The notes: generated by a model not told the origin, from the letters alone. Shown: positions 1-6,395, counted from the stretch's first letter. The stretch: 11,371 nucleotides of DNA from Candidatus Argoarchaeum ethanivorans (GCA_905067535.1 CAJHIR010000031.1:1-11371), one strand, 5' to 3'. Program-made: numbers and translations.

Positions 1-38
1 TTTTTCTCCTGCATACAACGTGAGTAGAAATAACAAAT

Positions 39-194
39 CTTGATTCTTGATTACGCAAGCACTGCACAACTTCGTTGTGCAGAGATAACCTGTAACCTTC
101 AATTCTCGATTGCGGAAGCAATCGAGTGCAGAAAATAATTCTTGATTACGCAGTAATCAAGGTACCAGTGACTCTTGATTGCGAAGCAATCAAG
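39..194. repeat. Cluster of short 9-bp-stem hairpin repeats
   Basis: Four perfect 9-bp stems with 3-4 nt loops sit in a row. 62-82 is CTGCACAAC, loop TTC, GTTGTGCAG. 105-126 is CTCGATTGC, loop GGAA, GCAATCGAG. 141-161 is CTTGATTAC, loop GCA, GTAATCAAG. 174-194 is CTTGATTGC, loop GAA, GCAATCAAG. A broken copy lies at 46-57 (CTTGATTACGCA), preceded by an extra CTTGATT at 39-45. The last three stems are related, and each difference between them is matched by the complementary change in the other arm. Spacers are 22, 14 and 12 nt. The two rightmost hairpins overlap the 3' end of ksgA. They could be mobile REP-like palindromes, RNA processing or 3'-end structures, or fold-back products. No transposase is visible. 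Confidence 0.8.
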
Positions 195-925
195 GTGTTA
201 GACAATTGAATAAATTCTGTTAGATTTAGAGTCTCTGCTCTCCTGTTGAGAAGTGAGATAGGAACTTCTTTTAGGGTTTCTCTGTTTATGGCAAGATTTG
301 CAAGAAGCGAGTTTTTAAGCTTTTTTCTGCGATGTGCAAAGGATGCCCTGACGACATCTAAAAAAAAGTCTTCATCAAGAGCGCCCCGCGGGGTTTTTTT
401 TATACGCATCGACACTACTGCCGAATTGACAGCAGGGGGTGGCTTAAAAACATTTTTTGGTACTTTAAACAATATTCGTGCATCTGCAAAGTATTGTGCA
501 GCAACAGAAAGTCGACTATAATCCCTGGTATTAGTCTGTGCACTGATGCGTTTTGCAAACTCATACTGGTACATCAAGACAGCAAGATCAAAATCATATT
601 TAAAAAACTTAAAAGTTATCGGCGAGGAAATCTGGTAGGGGAGGTTTGAAACGATTTTATTAAAATAAGGGAAATCAACCTCAAGCGCATCAGCGTGAAT
701 GATTTCAAGGTTGTCTGCTTCAATATTATTAAGATGGCTGACAAGAACAGTATCTTTTTCAATGGCAATCACTTTGCCTGCATGATTGCAAAGTAGCTCT
801 GTAAGGCTTCCATATCCGGCACCGATTTCGAGTACTACATCACCTGAACACAGTGATGCTGCTTCCACGATACGCTTTAACAGGCGTTGATCTGTAATAA
901 AATGCTGTCCTAATCTCCTTGCCAT
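146..925 (-). CDS. ksgA: 16S rRNA (adenine-N6,N6) dimethyltransferase KsgA/Dim1
   Basis: This enzyme uses S-adenosylmethionine to dimethylate two adjacent adenosines in the 3'-terminal hairpin of 16S rRNA during late small-subunit assembly. The N-terminus is the family's RxLGQHFxxD (residues 4-12). The SAM-binding motif I is VLEIGAGYGSLT (31-42), with acidic E56 and D79 following, and the catalytic NLPYQISSP is at 94-102. The C-terminal basic segment (RASFAHRRKKLKNSL) is also typical. The 259-residue length fits archaeal members. The last 16 residues (244-259) lie beyond the usual family end (LTEFIQLSN) and are encoded by two palindromic repeats, so the tail is probably an acquired extension. 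The start is the ATG at 925; no good Shine-Dalgarno site precedes it, so it may be leaderless. cofH lies 78 nt upstream on the same strand. Confidence 0.93.
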   Translation of the reverse strand: MARRLGQHFITDQRLLKRIVEAASLCSGDVVLEIGAGYGSLTELLCNHAGKVIAIEKDTVLVSHLNNIEADNLEIIHADALEVDFPYFNKIVSNLPYQISSPITFKFFKYDFDLAVLMYQYEFAKRISAQTNTRDYSRLSVAAQYFADARILFKVPKNVFKPPPAVNSAVVSMRIKKTPRGALDEDFFLDVVRASFAHRRKKLKNSLLANLAINRETLKEVPISLLNRRAETLNLTEFIQLSNTLIASQSRVTGTLITA

Positions 926-948
926 AAATGTTATGATGAAGTTGTAGT

Positions 949-960
949 TATTTTAATTTT
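949..960 (-). promoter_or_regulatory. Possible TATA-like box for ksgA
   Basis: The 926-1003 gap is extremely A/T-rich. Read on the minus strand, AAAATTAAAATA lies about 25-35 nt before the ksgA ATG, the distance expected for an archaeal TATA element serving a leaderless transcript. The A/T richness makes the exact position uncertain, and read-through from cofH is equally possible. Confidence 0.3.
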
Positions 961-1003
961 ATAATTATAAGTTAATACTTTACTATTATATCCATCAGCT
1001 CAA

Positions 1004-2074
1004 CTATTGCAAAGATGTGCTTGTATAAAGAGTGTTTCTTATTGCAGGCTGTCTGTTAACACTTTTGATAAGTGTGTTAAATTCTCCGGGTGTGATGTAT
1101 TCGCCATTTACGGCACCTGCACTTCTTGATATTTTCTCTTCCATCAGTGTGCCCCCAAGATCATTGGCACCACAGAGGAGTATGTCCTGTGCATGTTTTA
1201 TTCCAAGTTTCACCCAGCTTGTCTGGATATTATTGATGTGGGTGTGAAAAATGATTCTTGCAATCGCATGAACTTTTAGATCGTCCAGTTTATCTCTATC
1301 TTTGTTTGTAATCTTTCCAAGTGCATTGTTGTGTGGCATAAACAAAAGGGGCACAAACTCGGTGAAGCCCCCTGTTTTTTTCTGGAGTTCTCGTATGCAC
1401 AGCATGTGTTCTATCCGTTCTTCGATGGTCTCTATGTGCCCGTACATCATGGTTGCCGTAGTTGGTATTCCCATTTCATGTGCAGAGTGTACCACTGTTA
1501 ACCAGTCTTCTGCACTCAGTTTTTCAGGACATATAATACTTCGTACCCGTTTAGAAAATATCTCTGCGGCTGTCCCTGGCATACTATCAAGACCACTTTG
1601 TTTAAGTTTTGACAGTGCAGTTTTAACAGAAATATTAGAGGTGTGCGCAGCATGAAACACTTCCATAGGAGAATATGCATGGAGGTGAAGGTGCGGAAAC
1701 TCTGATTTTACACTCTTTAGAATCTTGCAGTAATCTTCAATATACATATCATTAAGAAGTCCGCCCTGTATACATATCTCGCTTGCACCAACATCGACTG
1801 CTTCTCTTGCTTTAGCTATTATCTCTTCAATAGACAATCGATAGCCATTTTCTCTTCTAAAAGCACAAAACTTGCAGCTTCCGATGCAGATGTTAGTAAA
1901 ATTAATATTTCTGTTGACAACATAGGTAACCACGTCTCCGCATGTCATCTTACGCAAGTTATCTGCAAGAGCAAAAAGGGTCGAAGGCTTACATTCAGTA
2001 AACAGGTGTATGGCATCATCATAAGTAATGCTGCCTGCGAGAGCATTTTCAAAAACGTGCCGAATGTGCAGCAT
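1004..2074 (-). CDS. cofH: CofH, FO synthase subunit 2 (radical SAM), coenzyme F420 biosynthesis
   Basis: CofH joins the tyrosine-derived 4-hydroxybenzyl group to 5-amino-6-ribitylaminouracil. CofG then cyclises the product to FO, the F420 chromophore. The radical SAM cluster motif is CxxxCxxC at C63, C67 and C70 in the segment NFTNICIGSCKFCAF, as in CofH/MqnC-type enzymes. Further family signatures are the run MPGTAAEIF (165-173), ICPEKLS, GIPTTATMMYGH (202-213) and GGFTEFVPLLFMP. The 356-residue length is normal. One deviation is GGLLN (104-108) where the family usually has GGLHP. No cofG is in the window, as is common in archaea where the two genes are unlinked. The ATG at 2074 is preceded by AGGCGAT (2078-2084), an imperfect ribosome binding site. 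A menaquinone-pathway paralogue (MqnE/MqnC) is the main alternative. Confidence 0.88.
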   Translation of the reverse strand: MLHIRHVFENALAGSITYDDAIHLFTECKPSTLFALADNLRKMTCGDVVTYVVNRNINFTNICIGSCKFCAFRRENGYRLSIEEIIAKAREAVDVGASEICIQGGLLNDMYIEDYCKILKSVKSEFPHLHLHAYSPMEVFHAAHTSNISVKTALSKLKQSGLDSMPGTAAEIFSKRVRSIICPEKLSAEDWLTVVHSAHEMGIPTTATMMYGHIETIEERIEHMLCIRELQKKTGGFTEFVPLLFMPHNNALGKITNKDRDKLDDLKVHAIARIIFHTHINNIQTSWVKLGIKHAQDILLCGANDLGGTLMEEKISRSAGAVNGEYITPGEFNTLIKSVNRQPAIRNTLYTSTSLQ

Positions 2075-2100
2075 TTAATCGCCTGTTGGTTACTCCACAC

Positions 2101-2108
2101 CTTTTATA
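2101..2108 (-). promoter_or_regulatory. TATA-like box for cofH
   Basis: On the minus strand TATAAAAG lies about 30 nt upstream of the cofH ATG. This would place transcription initiation only a few bases before the start codon, as is common in archaea. Two palindromes lie further upstream. Confidence 0.45.
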
Positions 2109-2131
2109 CTTTTCGTATTTGTTTGGCTACT

Positions 2132-2195
2132 TTTAGGAGACTACCTAAATTCAGCTTTCTGGCTTAAGAGTTACTTATTTTTTAGACAGTCTAAA
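2132..2195. promoter_or_regulatory. Two palindromes upstream of cofH, possible operators
   Basis: 2132-2149 is TTTAGG, six bases, CCTAAA. 2181-2195 is TTTAGAC, A, GTCTAAA, a perfect 7-bp half-site palindrome around one central base. Both share TTTAG...CTAAA outer ends and lie 25-95 nt upstream of the cofH TATA-like box, in the gap that also follows the epimerase gene. Dimeric regulator binding sites look like this. The rest of 2075-2305 shows no convincing gene. Confidence 0.4.
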
Positions 2196-2305
2196 TTTAT
2201 ATCAACTTCAACATCCTGAAGATCCAGTATGTTAGTCAAAGAATGGCCTCTGGCTGGCACCAGAAAGTCCTATTCTTCCCTAAAATCACCACATTCACTG
2301 GCACA

Positions 2306-3196
2306 TCAAACAATCTCACTGATACCCTCTTCCAACGAGTACTTTGAACGGAAACCAATAGCGGTTTTCACTTTCGTTAGGTCAGCCAACGTGTGAGCTA
2401 CATAATTTTTTACAGGATTCTCGATATACTGTGGTTTAATATCTGTGCCAAGCGCATTGTTCAATAGATTAACAACATCATTGAAACTGTGCGAAACGCC
2501 TGTTCCTACATTGAAGATGCCTGACACATCCGTTTCCATGGCAAGAATGCACGCCCGGACCACATCGCTCACGAAAACAAAATCTCTTGTTTGCTTACCA
2601 TCACCATAGATGACTGGAATTTTGCCATCCTGCATTTCCCAGAGGAATTGGGAGATTATATTTGCGTAGATCCCCTTTGCACGCTCGTTGGGACCATAGA
2701 CCGAGAAAAATCTGAGTCCAACCACACTGATTCCGTATAACTTATGGTATAACTCTGCAACCCGTTCGATTCCAAACCTCGCCTCGGTGTAATAATCAGC
2801 TACCATTACGTCCATATCCTCCTTGTTTGGGGTAGGTAGTCCATTGTAAAGAGAAGAAGAAGACGCAAACACAACCTTTGCACCTGTTTTCTTTGCAAAC
2901 TCGAAGACGTTCATGGCATCGTTTATTGCTGACCCGACAAGCATCGGATTTTCCTTGTACATCGGAGAGGAAGATGGTATGCCAAGATGAAAGATTGCAT
3001 CAATGTCAATATCAGCGTTTGAGAACCGATCGCCGATATTGCGGGAGGAATCGTTGACAACAGTTATTTTATCCTTTAGATTATCTGCAATACCTGTGTG
3101 GAAGTTGTCCAGCACCGTTACGTCATGTTTTTTAGAGAGTTCATAAACCAGATTGGATCCGATGAATCCTGCACCGCCTGTCACTAGTACATTCAT
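2306..3196 (-). CDS. NAD-dependent sugar-nucleotide epimerase/dehydratase (extended SDR)
   Basis: This is an extended short-chain dehydrogenase of the UDP-glucose 4-epimerase / dTDP-glucose dehydratase type, likely making activated sugars for glycans or surface layers. The Rossmann glycine motif TGGAGFIGSN is at 6-15, with LDNFHTG (29-35) after the second strand, the active-site serine run ASSSSLY at 111-117, the substrate-binding segment LRFFSVYGPNE (171-181) and the late motif GDGKQTRDFVFVSDV (198-212). The catalytic YxxxK reads YTEAR (136-140), with arginine for the usual lysine; the rest of the fold is intact. The C-terminus is slightly short for the family. The exact sugar substrate cannot be read from sequence. 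The ATG at 3196 is preceded by GAGG (3203-3206). Confidence 0.85.
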   Translation of the reverse strand: MNVLVTGGAGFIGSNLVYELSKKHDVTVLDNFHTGIADNLKDKITVVNDSSRNIGDRFSNADIDIDAIFHLGIPSSSPMYKENPMLVGSAINDAMNVFEFAKKTGAKVVFASSSSLYNGLPTPNKEDMDVMVADYYTEARFGIERVAELYHKLYGISVVGLRFFSVYGPNERAKGIYANIISQFLWEMQDGKIPVIYGDGKQTRDFVFVSDVVRACILAMETDVSGIFNVGTGVSHSFNDVVNLLNNALGTDIKPQYIENPVKNYVAHTLADLTKVKTAIGFRSKYSLEEGISEIV

Positions 3197-3217
3197 ACAC
3201 GCCTCTTGATTATGCTA

Positions 3218-3227
3218 ATATTTAAAT
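3218..3227 (-). promoter_or_regulatory. TATA-like box for the epimerase gene
   Basis: The minus-strand sequence ATTTAAATAT is centred about 26 nt upstream of the epimerase ATG, matching an archaeal box A. It lies in the 77-nt gap between this gene and the last antiporter gene, so the epimerase probably has its own promoter. Confidence 0.45.
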
Positions 3228-3273
3228 GCGTCGGCTGGGCAACAGAGGTTACAATAATAAATATTTAATATTA

Positions 3274-3648
3274 TTAACTAGCCGCCTCTCTCTCCTTTAT
3301 TAGTATCTCTCTTTCCTCTATTGTTCCGTATTCTTCATGTATTCGTATTACCAGAGCGAGTGCGACTGCAAGAGTTGCTACTGATACTACTATAGCTGTG
3401 AGTATGAGTACATGAGGTAATGGATTTACATACAATCCTTTATATCCTTCGATTACGATTGGCTCAGTTCCACCAATCACATCAGCCAGTGATACATAGA
3501 AAAGAAATATAGCAGTCTGGAATATGCTCAAGCCTATTATCTTCTTGATCAGATTATCTTTTGCTATCATCCCATAGAGGCCAATAAGCATGATAATTAT
3601 AAAAGTCCAATAATTATACTTTTCAAGTATTTCTGCTATCCATTCCAT
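3274..3648 (-). CDS. mrpC: Mrp/Mbh-type Na+/H+ antiporter subunit C (NuoK-like)
   Basis: This is a small membrane subunit homologous to NuoK of complex I, part of multisubunit cation/proton antiporters and of Mbh-type membrane hydrogenases. Three hydrophobic helices are visible (about 13-30, 35-57 and 77-103). The family signature NPLPHVLILTAIVVS (75-89), followed by TLAVALALVIRIHEEYGT, is clear. The 124-residue length is normal. Its ATG directly abuts the mrpB stop codon, so translation is coupled. It is the last gene of the operon: where mrpD would normally follow there is only an A/T-rich 77-nt gap and then the unrelated epimerase gene. Confidence 0.9.
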   Translation of the reverse strand: MEWIAEILEKYNYWTFIIIMLIGLYGMIAKDNLIKKIIGLSIFQTAIFLFYVSLADVIGGTEPIVIEGYKGLYVNPLPHVLILTAIVVSVATLAVALALVIRIHEEYGTIEEREILIKEREAAS

Positions 3649-4104
3649 TTACTCACTGTCTCCTTCATCTTCTTCTTTCCATGCAAGGTCAAAAAATATA
3701 GATGTGACTATTGCCATCACTGTTATTCCTATACCTATTTCTACAAAATCCATACCAAGAGCTCTTCTTTCCTCAAAGTGAAATGGTAGTGGAAGGTACC
3801 CATAGTTTAGATATTGTGCAACCCCGAGACTGGAGATTATACATAGAAGCCCAACAACAGCATAGATAGACACACCAAGAGCACTCAGGGCAGTATTCAC
3901 TCTTTCCGAAACTTTTTTTCGTGCGGCTGTGATGCCAAAAGCGATGATGAACAACACAAAGGAAGAGCCAAATATAACTCCACCCTGGAATCCTCCACCA
4001 GGTCCACCTGCTCCATGAATGATCACATACAATGCAAAAAGCTGGATAAACGGTATCATCAATCTCGATACTGTTTCTATGATGACATCCCTCTCCCTGC
4101 TCAA
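3649..4104 (-). CDS. mrpB: Mrp/Mbh-type Na+/H+ antiporter subunit B
   Basis: This is the MnhB/MbhF-like membrane subunit. The signature HGAGGPGGGFQGGVIFGSSF (30-49) follows a first helix (15-30), and helices near 47-60, 76-95 and 121-140 complete the usual topology; the C-terminus is acidic (KEEDEGDSE). The start is a TTG at 4104 overlapping the upstream stop as TTGA. It is supported by GGAGGGG (4111-4117) with a 6-nt spacer, and no better ATG is nearby. mrpC follows without a gap. The 151-residue length fits the family. Confidence 0.9.
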   Translation of the reverse strand: MSRERDVIIETVSRLMIPFIQLFALYVIIHGAGGPGGGFQGGVIFGSSFVLFIIAFGITAARKKVSERVNTALSALGVSIYAVVGLLCIISSLGVAQYLNYGYLPLPFHFEERRALGMDFVEIGIGITVMAIVTSIFFDLAWKEEDEGDSE

Positions 4105-4892
4105 AGTTTACCCCTCCTTCTCAAGAGTAATATAACTGATACACCGGCAGTAAAAATAACAGCAGTCTCTCCAAGAGTATCATAGCTACGATAATCTGCA
4201 AGACCATAAGTTACCATATTTACAACTTCAGTCTCTCTCTTACCTTCTTCCACCCATCGTACGATCAGCGAATATCGGTAAACATCAAGCTTATCACCCT
4301 CCTTTTTGATAAAGTAATACTTCTGTTCCTTTGGGTAGAAATGTTGAGTTGTCTCTTCCGGGATAATAAATGCATCCCATTCACCCTTCCGGAGATTTAT
4401 AACTCCGGTGGGAGCTTGAAAACCTGCCTCTTTAACCCTACCAATCAATTTTTCAGGGACAATACCCTGGTTTAGGTCATTTTCTATTTCATCAGCATCC
4501 ATGCTGAATAACTTTACATACTTATTGGGGGCAGAATCCGAATCTCCAAACGCAGGTATGTCCTCTGCTATGTATACAAAAATGACACCTAACAGGATGA
4601 TAAAAACCAGTGCTACTGCTGGAAGTCGTTTCGTCTTTTTATCTGTTACCTCCTTTTCATGCCTTGCTGTTCTGGACAATGCTGCAATCAAGAAGGCTGT
4701 TGTTGCACCGGCACCGACAGCAGCTTCTGTAAAGCCTACATCCACTGAATGCATCTCTACCCAGACCATTGCCATCAAAAAACTGTAAACACCAAGTACC
4801 ATCGTTGCGGCGAGGAGGTCTTTAACAGTTATTGCTACTATTGCAAGTACCACAATGATCGATAATAAAGCAATGTCGATGGACGGTATCAT
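4101..4892 (-). CDS. Fused MbhD/MbhE-like (MrpA C-terminal, DUF4040) antiporter subunit with a hydrophilic insert
   Basis: This corresponds to the C-terminal part of MrpA, which archaea often encode separately. Residues 1-75 are the DUF4040/MbhD-like part, with helices at 5-22 and 26-45 and the signature FTEAAVGAGATTAFLIAAL (54-72). A third helix (91-108) ends in IAEDIPAFGD, the MbhE-like beginning, and the protein closes with NMVTYGLADYRSYDTLGE (225-242) and a last helix (243-257). Between them, residues about 123-220 form a charged, soluble stretch that MbhE-type proteins normally lack or have only as a short loop; by topology it probably faces outside the cytoplasm. The ATG at 4892 is preceded by GGAGTGG inside the end of mrpE. 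Nothing of the large NuoL-like part of MrpA is present. Confidence 0.85.
   Translation of the reverse strand: MIPSIDIALLSIIVVLAIVAITVKDLLAATMVLGVYSFLMAMVWVEMHSVDVGFTEAAVGAGATTAFLIAALSRTARHEKEVTDKKTKRLPAVALVFIILLGVIFVYIAEDIPAFGDSDSAPNKYVKLFSMDADEIENDLNQGIVPEKLIGRVKEAGFQAPTGVINLRKGEWDAFIIPEETTQHFYPKEQKYYFIKKEGDKLDVYRYSLIVRWVEEGKRETEVVNMVTYGLADYRSYDTLGETAVIFTAGVSVILLLRRRGKL
4111..4117 (-). promoter_or_regulatory. Strong ribosome binding site deciding the TTG start of mrpB
   Basis: The minus-strand sequence GGAGGGG lies 6 nt before the TTG at 4104. It is the main argument that mrpB begins at this non-ATG codon. Confidence 0.7.
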
Positions 4893-4898
4893 TTTTTA

Positions 4899-5390
4899 TT
4901 ACCACTCCATATATACATCAGCTACTTTTTGCTGCATTGTTCCATCAACGGTAAGCGCCTCGGCAGGCTCTTTTGCAATTGCATGCACACAAAACCTTCC
5001 GTTCGTTATTCCAATTGTTATCGTTCCAGGGGTTAAGGTGATAGAATTAGCAAGTGTGACAAGAGCAAGGTCACTTCGCAATGTCGTGTCAAACTCTATT
5101 ATAAGAGGGTCTATTGGCATCTTTGGATGCAACACACGATATGCAACATCAAGATTTGCAAGTACTATCTGCCAGAGTTCCCATGGTATATAAATTGCAA
5201 GTTTGAATGATTTCGAGAGTATCTTCTCTTCATCTCCTTTTATGATCATGTCATGAGAGATCAAAGCAACAATTGCACTGCATATCAGACCAGCTGTAAG
5301 ATGGAGTGTATCAAAGATTCCAGAAAGAAGAAGCCAGAATAGAAACATCATACAAAAAGTTACAAGTATTCCAAAACCCTTTCCTTTCAT
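4899..5390 (-). CDS. mrpE: Mrp/Mbh-type Na+/H+ antiporter subunit E
   Basis: This is the MnhE/MbhA-like subunit. Two N-terminal hydrophobic helices (about 6-25 and 29-46) are followed by an amphipathic segment (YIPWELWQIVLANLDVAYRVL) and a cytoplasmic domain with the family motif TLANSITLTPGTITI (112-126). The 163-residue length is typical. The ATG overlaps the mrpG stop (ATGA). The downstream A'-type gene begins 6 nt after the stop. The subunit is believed to be structural in the complex, not itself the ion channel. Confidence 0.9.
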   Translation of the reverse strand: MKGKGFGILVTFCMMFLFWLLLSGIFDTLHLTAGLICSAIVALISHDMIIKGDEEKILSKSFKLAIYIPWELWQIVLANLDVAYRVLHPKMPIDPLIIEFDTTLRSDLALVTLANSITLTPGTITIGITNGRFCVHAIAKEPAEALTVDGTMQQKVADVYMEW

Positions 5391-5710
5391 TGTCTCTCAT
5401 CCCCGAGCTTCCATGGTTTTACGCCAGTCTTATAAGCAGATCTCATCAACGCATACGTCGCTGTTGGATTGGTGATAAAGATGAATAGGATTAAAAATAA
5501 TAGCTTCACACATACAAGAGGCGTTTCTGGGTAATGGAACAGGTGATATAATAGTAAACCAACAATGATAAGAACTTCCCCGAGGGTATCACACTTTCCT
5601 GTCGCATGCAGTCTCGTGTAAAAGTCGGGAAACCTCAATAATCCAACAGCACCAACCAGCATAAAAAATATACCAACTGCAAGGAATGCTGCAACGATTA
5701 TCTCGAGCAT
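5387..5710 (-). CDS. mrpG: Mrp/Mbh-type Na+/H+ antiporter subunit G
   Basis: This is the MnhG/MbhC-like subunit. Three helices (about 3-25, 43-56 and 67-82) are visible with the signature GAVGLLRFPDFYTRLHATGKCDTLG (21-45) and the late NPTATYALMRSAY (81-93). The 107-residue length fits. Its ATG at 5710 lies inside the end of mrpF (13-nt overlap) and is preceded by a strong GGGTGAT site, so the two genes are translated together. Confidence 0.92.
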   Translation of the reverse strand: MLEIIVAAFLAVGIFFMLVGAVGLLRFPDFYTRLHATGKCDTLGEVLIIVGLLLYHLFHYPETPLVCVKLLFLILFIFITNPTATYALMRSAYKTGVKPWKLGDERQ

Positions 5711-5976
5711 ACATCACCCTTCTGTATATATTTTGCAAAAATTAGAGTAGCGATGAAGTTTAGCATAGCATACAAAAGTGCAATATCAAAGAACATTGGT
5801 CTCTCAAAATAATAACCTATGAGAACCAGGAGAACGATTGTTTTTGTCCCTATTACATTTACTGCAATAACCCGATTGAATATTCCCGGGCCAACCACAG
5901 CTCTGTATGTACACAATATTATCGTGAGCGCAATTAATAGTCCTACCGCCAGGAACACTTTCAAAAGTATATCCAT
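5698..5976 (-). CDS. mrpF: Mrp/Mbh-type Na+/H+ antiporter subunit F
   Basis: This is the MnhF/MbhB-like membrane subunit and the first gene of the antiporter operon. Three hydrophobic helices surround the family motifs TYRAVVGPGIFNRVIAVNVIGTK and the ALLYAMLNFIATLIFAKY end. Two starts are possible: GTG at 5985 (95 codons) or ATG at 5976 (92 codons). The ATG is preferred because AGTGAT at 5981-5986, which pairs with the end of archaeal 16S rRNA, sits just before it, while the GTG has no such site and is itself part of it. It overlaps mrpG by 13 nt. Confidence 0.9.
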   Translation of the reverse strand: MDILLKVFLAVGLLIALTIILCTYRAVVGPGIFNRVIAVNVIGTKTIVLLVLIGYYFERPMFFDIALLYAMLNFIATLIFAKYIQKGDVCSR

Positions 5977-5980
5977 CTCT

Positions 5981-5985
5981 ATCAC
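5981..5985 (-). promoter_or_regulatory. Ribosome binding site favouring the ATG start of mrpF
   Basis: The minus-strand sequence GTGAT lies 4 nt before the ATG at 5976. It matches the GGTGAT part of the archaeal Shine-Dalgarno sequence and contains the competing GTG start. Confidence 0.5.
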
Positions 5986-6024
5986 TTTTTATTCATTAAT
6001 TTATTCAGATTAGTCTGTGTAATA

Positions 6025-6035
6025 CTATAAATAAT
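6025..6035 (-). promoter_or_regulatory. TATA-like box for the antiporter operon
   Basis: The minus-strand sequence ATTATTTATAG lies about 50 nt upstream of the mrpF start, giving a predicted leader of roughly 20-30 nt. It is the only good box A candidate before this operon. Confidence 0.4.
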
Positions 6036-6360
6036 TTGTCAATTTAACATGCACCTGCGGGGAAGCTATCAAATCCCAATAAGGGCATAGCAGAAGTCCA
6101 CACCAAAGCATTAATCTGCGTGATGCCGGTTGGCTTTTTCGCCACAATTTTCTACCGTTCCAAGATGTGCTTGCCATGCCCTCTCAGCATCTCTATTAAC
6201 AATATTTCCATTTTTTTATAGAAATGCCAGTTATTATTGTGTGGACGCTGATGTACGCAGATTTTTCGGTACTGGCACTTGCTATCAAAAAACTTCGGGA
6301 AACAGGGGTCTTTTCAGTTATCTTTAACCGCCTCAGGAATTGAGATATTTTAAGGCGGGG

Positions 6361-6368
6361 TTTATATG
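6361..6368 (+). promoter_or_regulatory. TATA-like box for the nurA operon
   Basis: TTTATATG lies about 32 nt before the nurA ATG, implying a leader of only a few bases. The inverted repeat CCGCCT/AGGCGG ends directly in front of it, a position where a repressor could block initiation factors. Confidence 0.45.
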
Positions 6369-6395
6369 GAATAAAAGGTGTTCAGAGAATTGTAA

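Larger units (their letters stand above)
5986..6395. other. Intergenic region between the divergent antiporter and nurA operons
   Basis: These 410 nt separate divergent operons. Besides the two TATA-like boxes they hold a long-range stem (6222-6231 AAATGCCAGT with 6271-6280 ACTGGCACTT, 9 of 10 pairs), a 9-bp inverted repeat (AATCTGCGT 6113-6121 with ACGCAGATT 6255-6263), and CCGCCT/AGGCGG (6328-6333 and 6353-6358) just before the nurA TATA-like box. A 65-codon open frame at 6130-6327 has no ribosome binding site and no recognisable features. I see no convincing protein gene or tRNA here. Confidence 0.6.

Noticed and set aside
39..194. Hairpin cluster as a CRISPR array
   Set aside because: Units are about 21 nt, diverge in sequence, and have gaps of only 12-22 nt; no Cas gene is present.
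246..521. Plus-strand open frame opposite ksgA
   Set aside because: It lies wholly antisense to a well-supported rRNA dimethyltransferase and has no recognisable domain.
932..938. ATGATGA as a C box of a C/D guide RNA
   Set aside because: No CTGA D box lies within a suitable distance on the same strand, and the gap is simply A/T-rich.
3253..3275. A/T-only inverted repeat after mrpC as a terminator
   Set aside because: The 7-bp AATAATA/TATTATT pairing is expected in such A/T-rich sequence, and there is no clear T-run on the coding strand; termination here cannot be claimed.
4501..5193. Plus-strand open frames within the antiporter operon
   Set aside because: They are antisense shadows of the MbhD/MbhE-like and mrpE genes, which have clear family signatures and coupled starts.
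6130..6327. 65-codon open frame in the divergent intergenic region
   Set aside because: There is no ribosome binding site, its composition is atypical for a protein (scattered Cys, Phe and Ser), and it crosses the structured stems; kept only as intergenic sequence.
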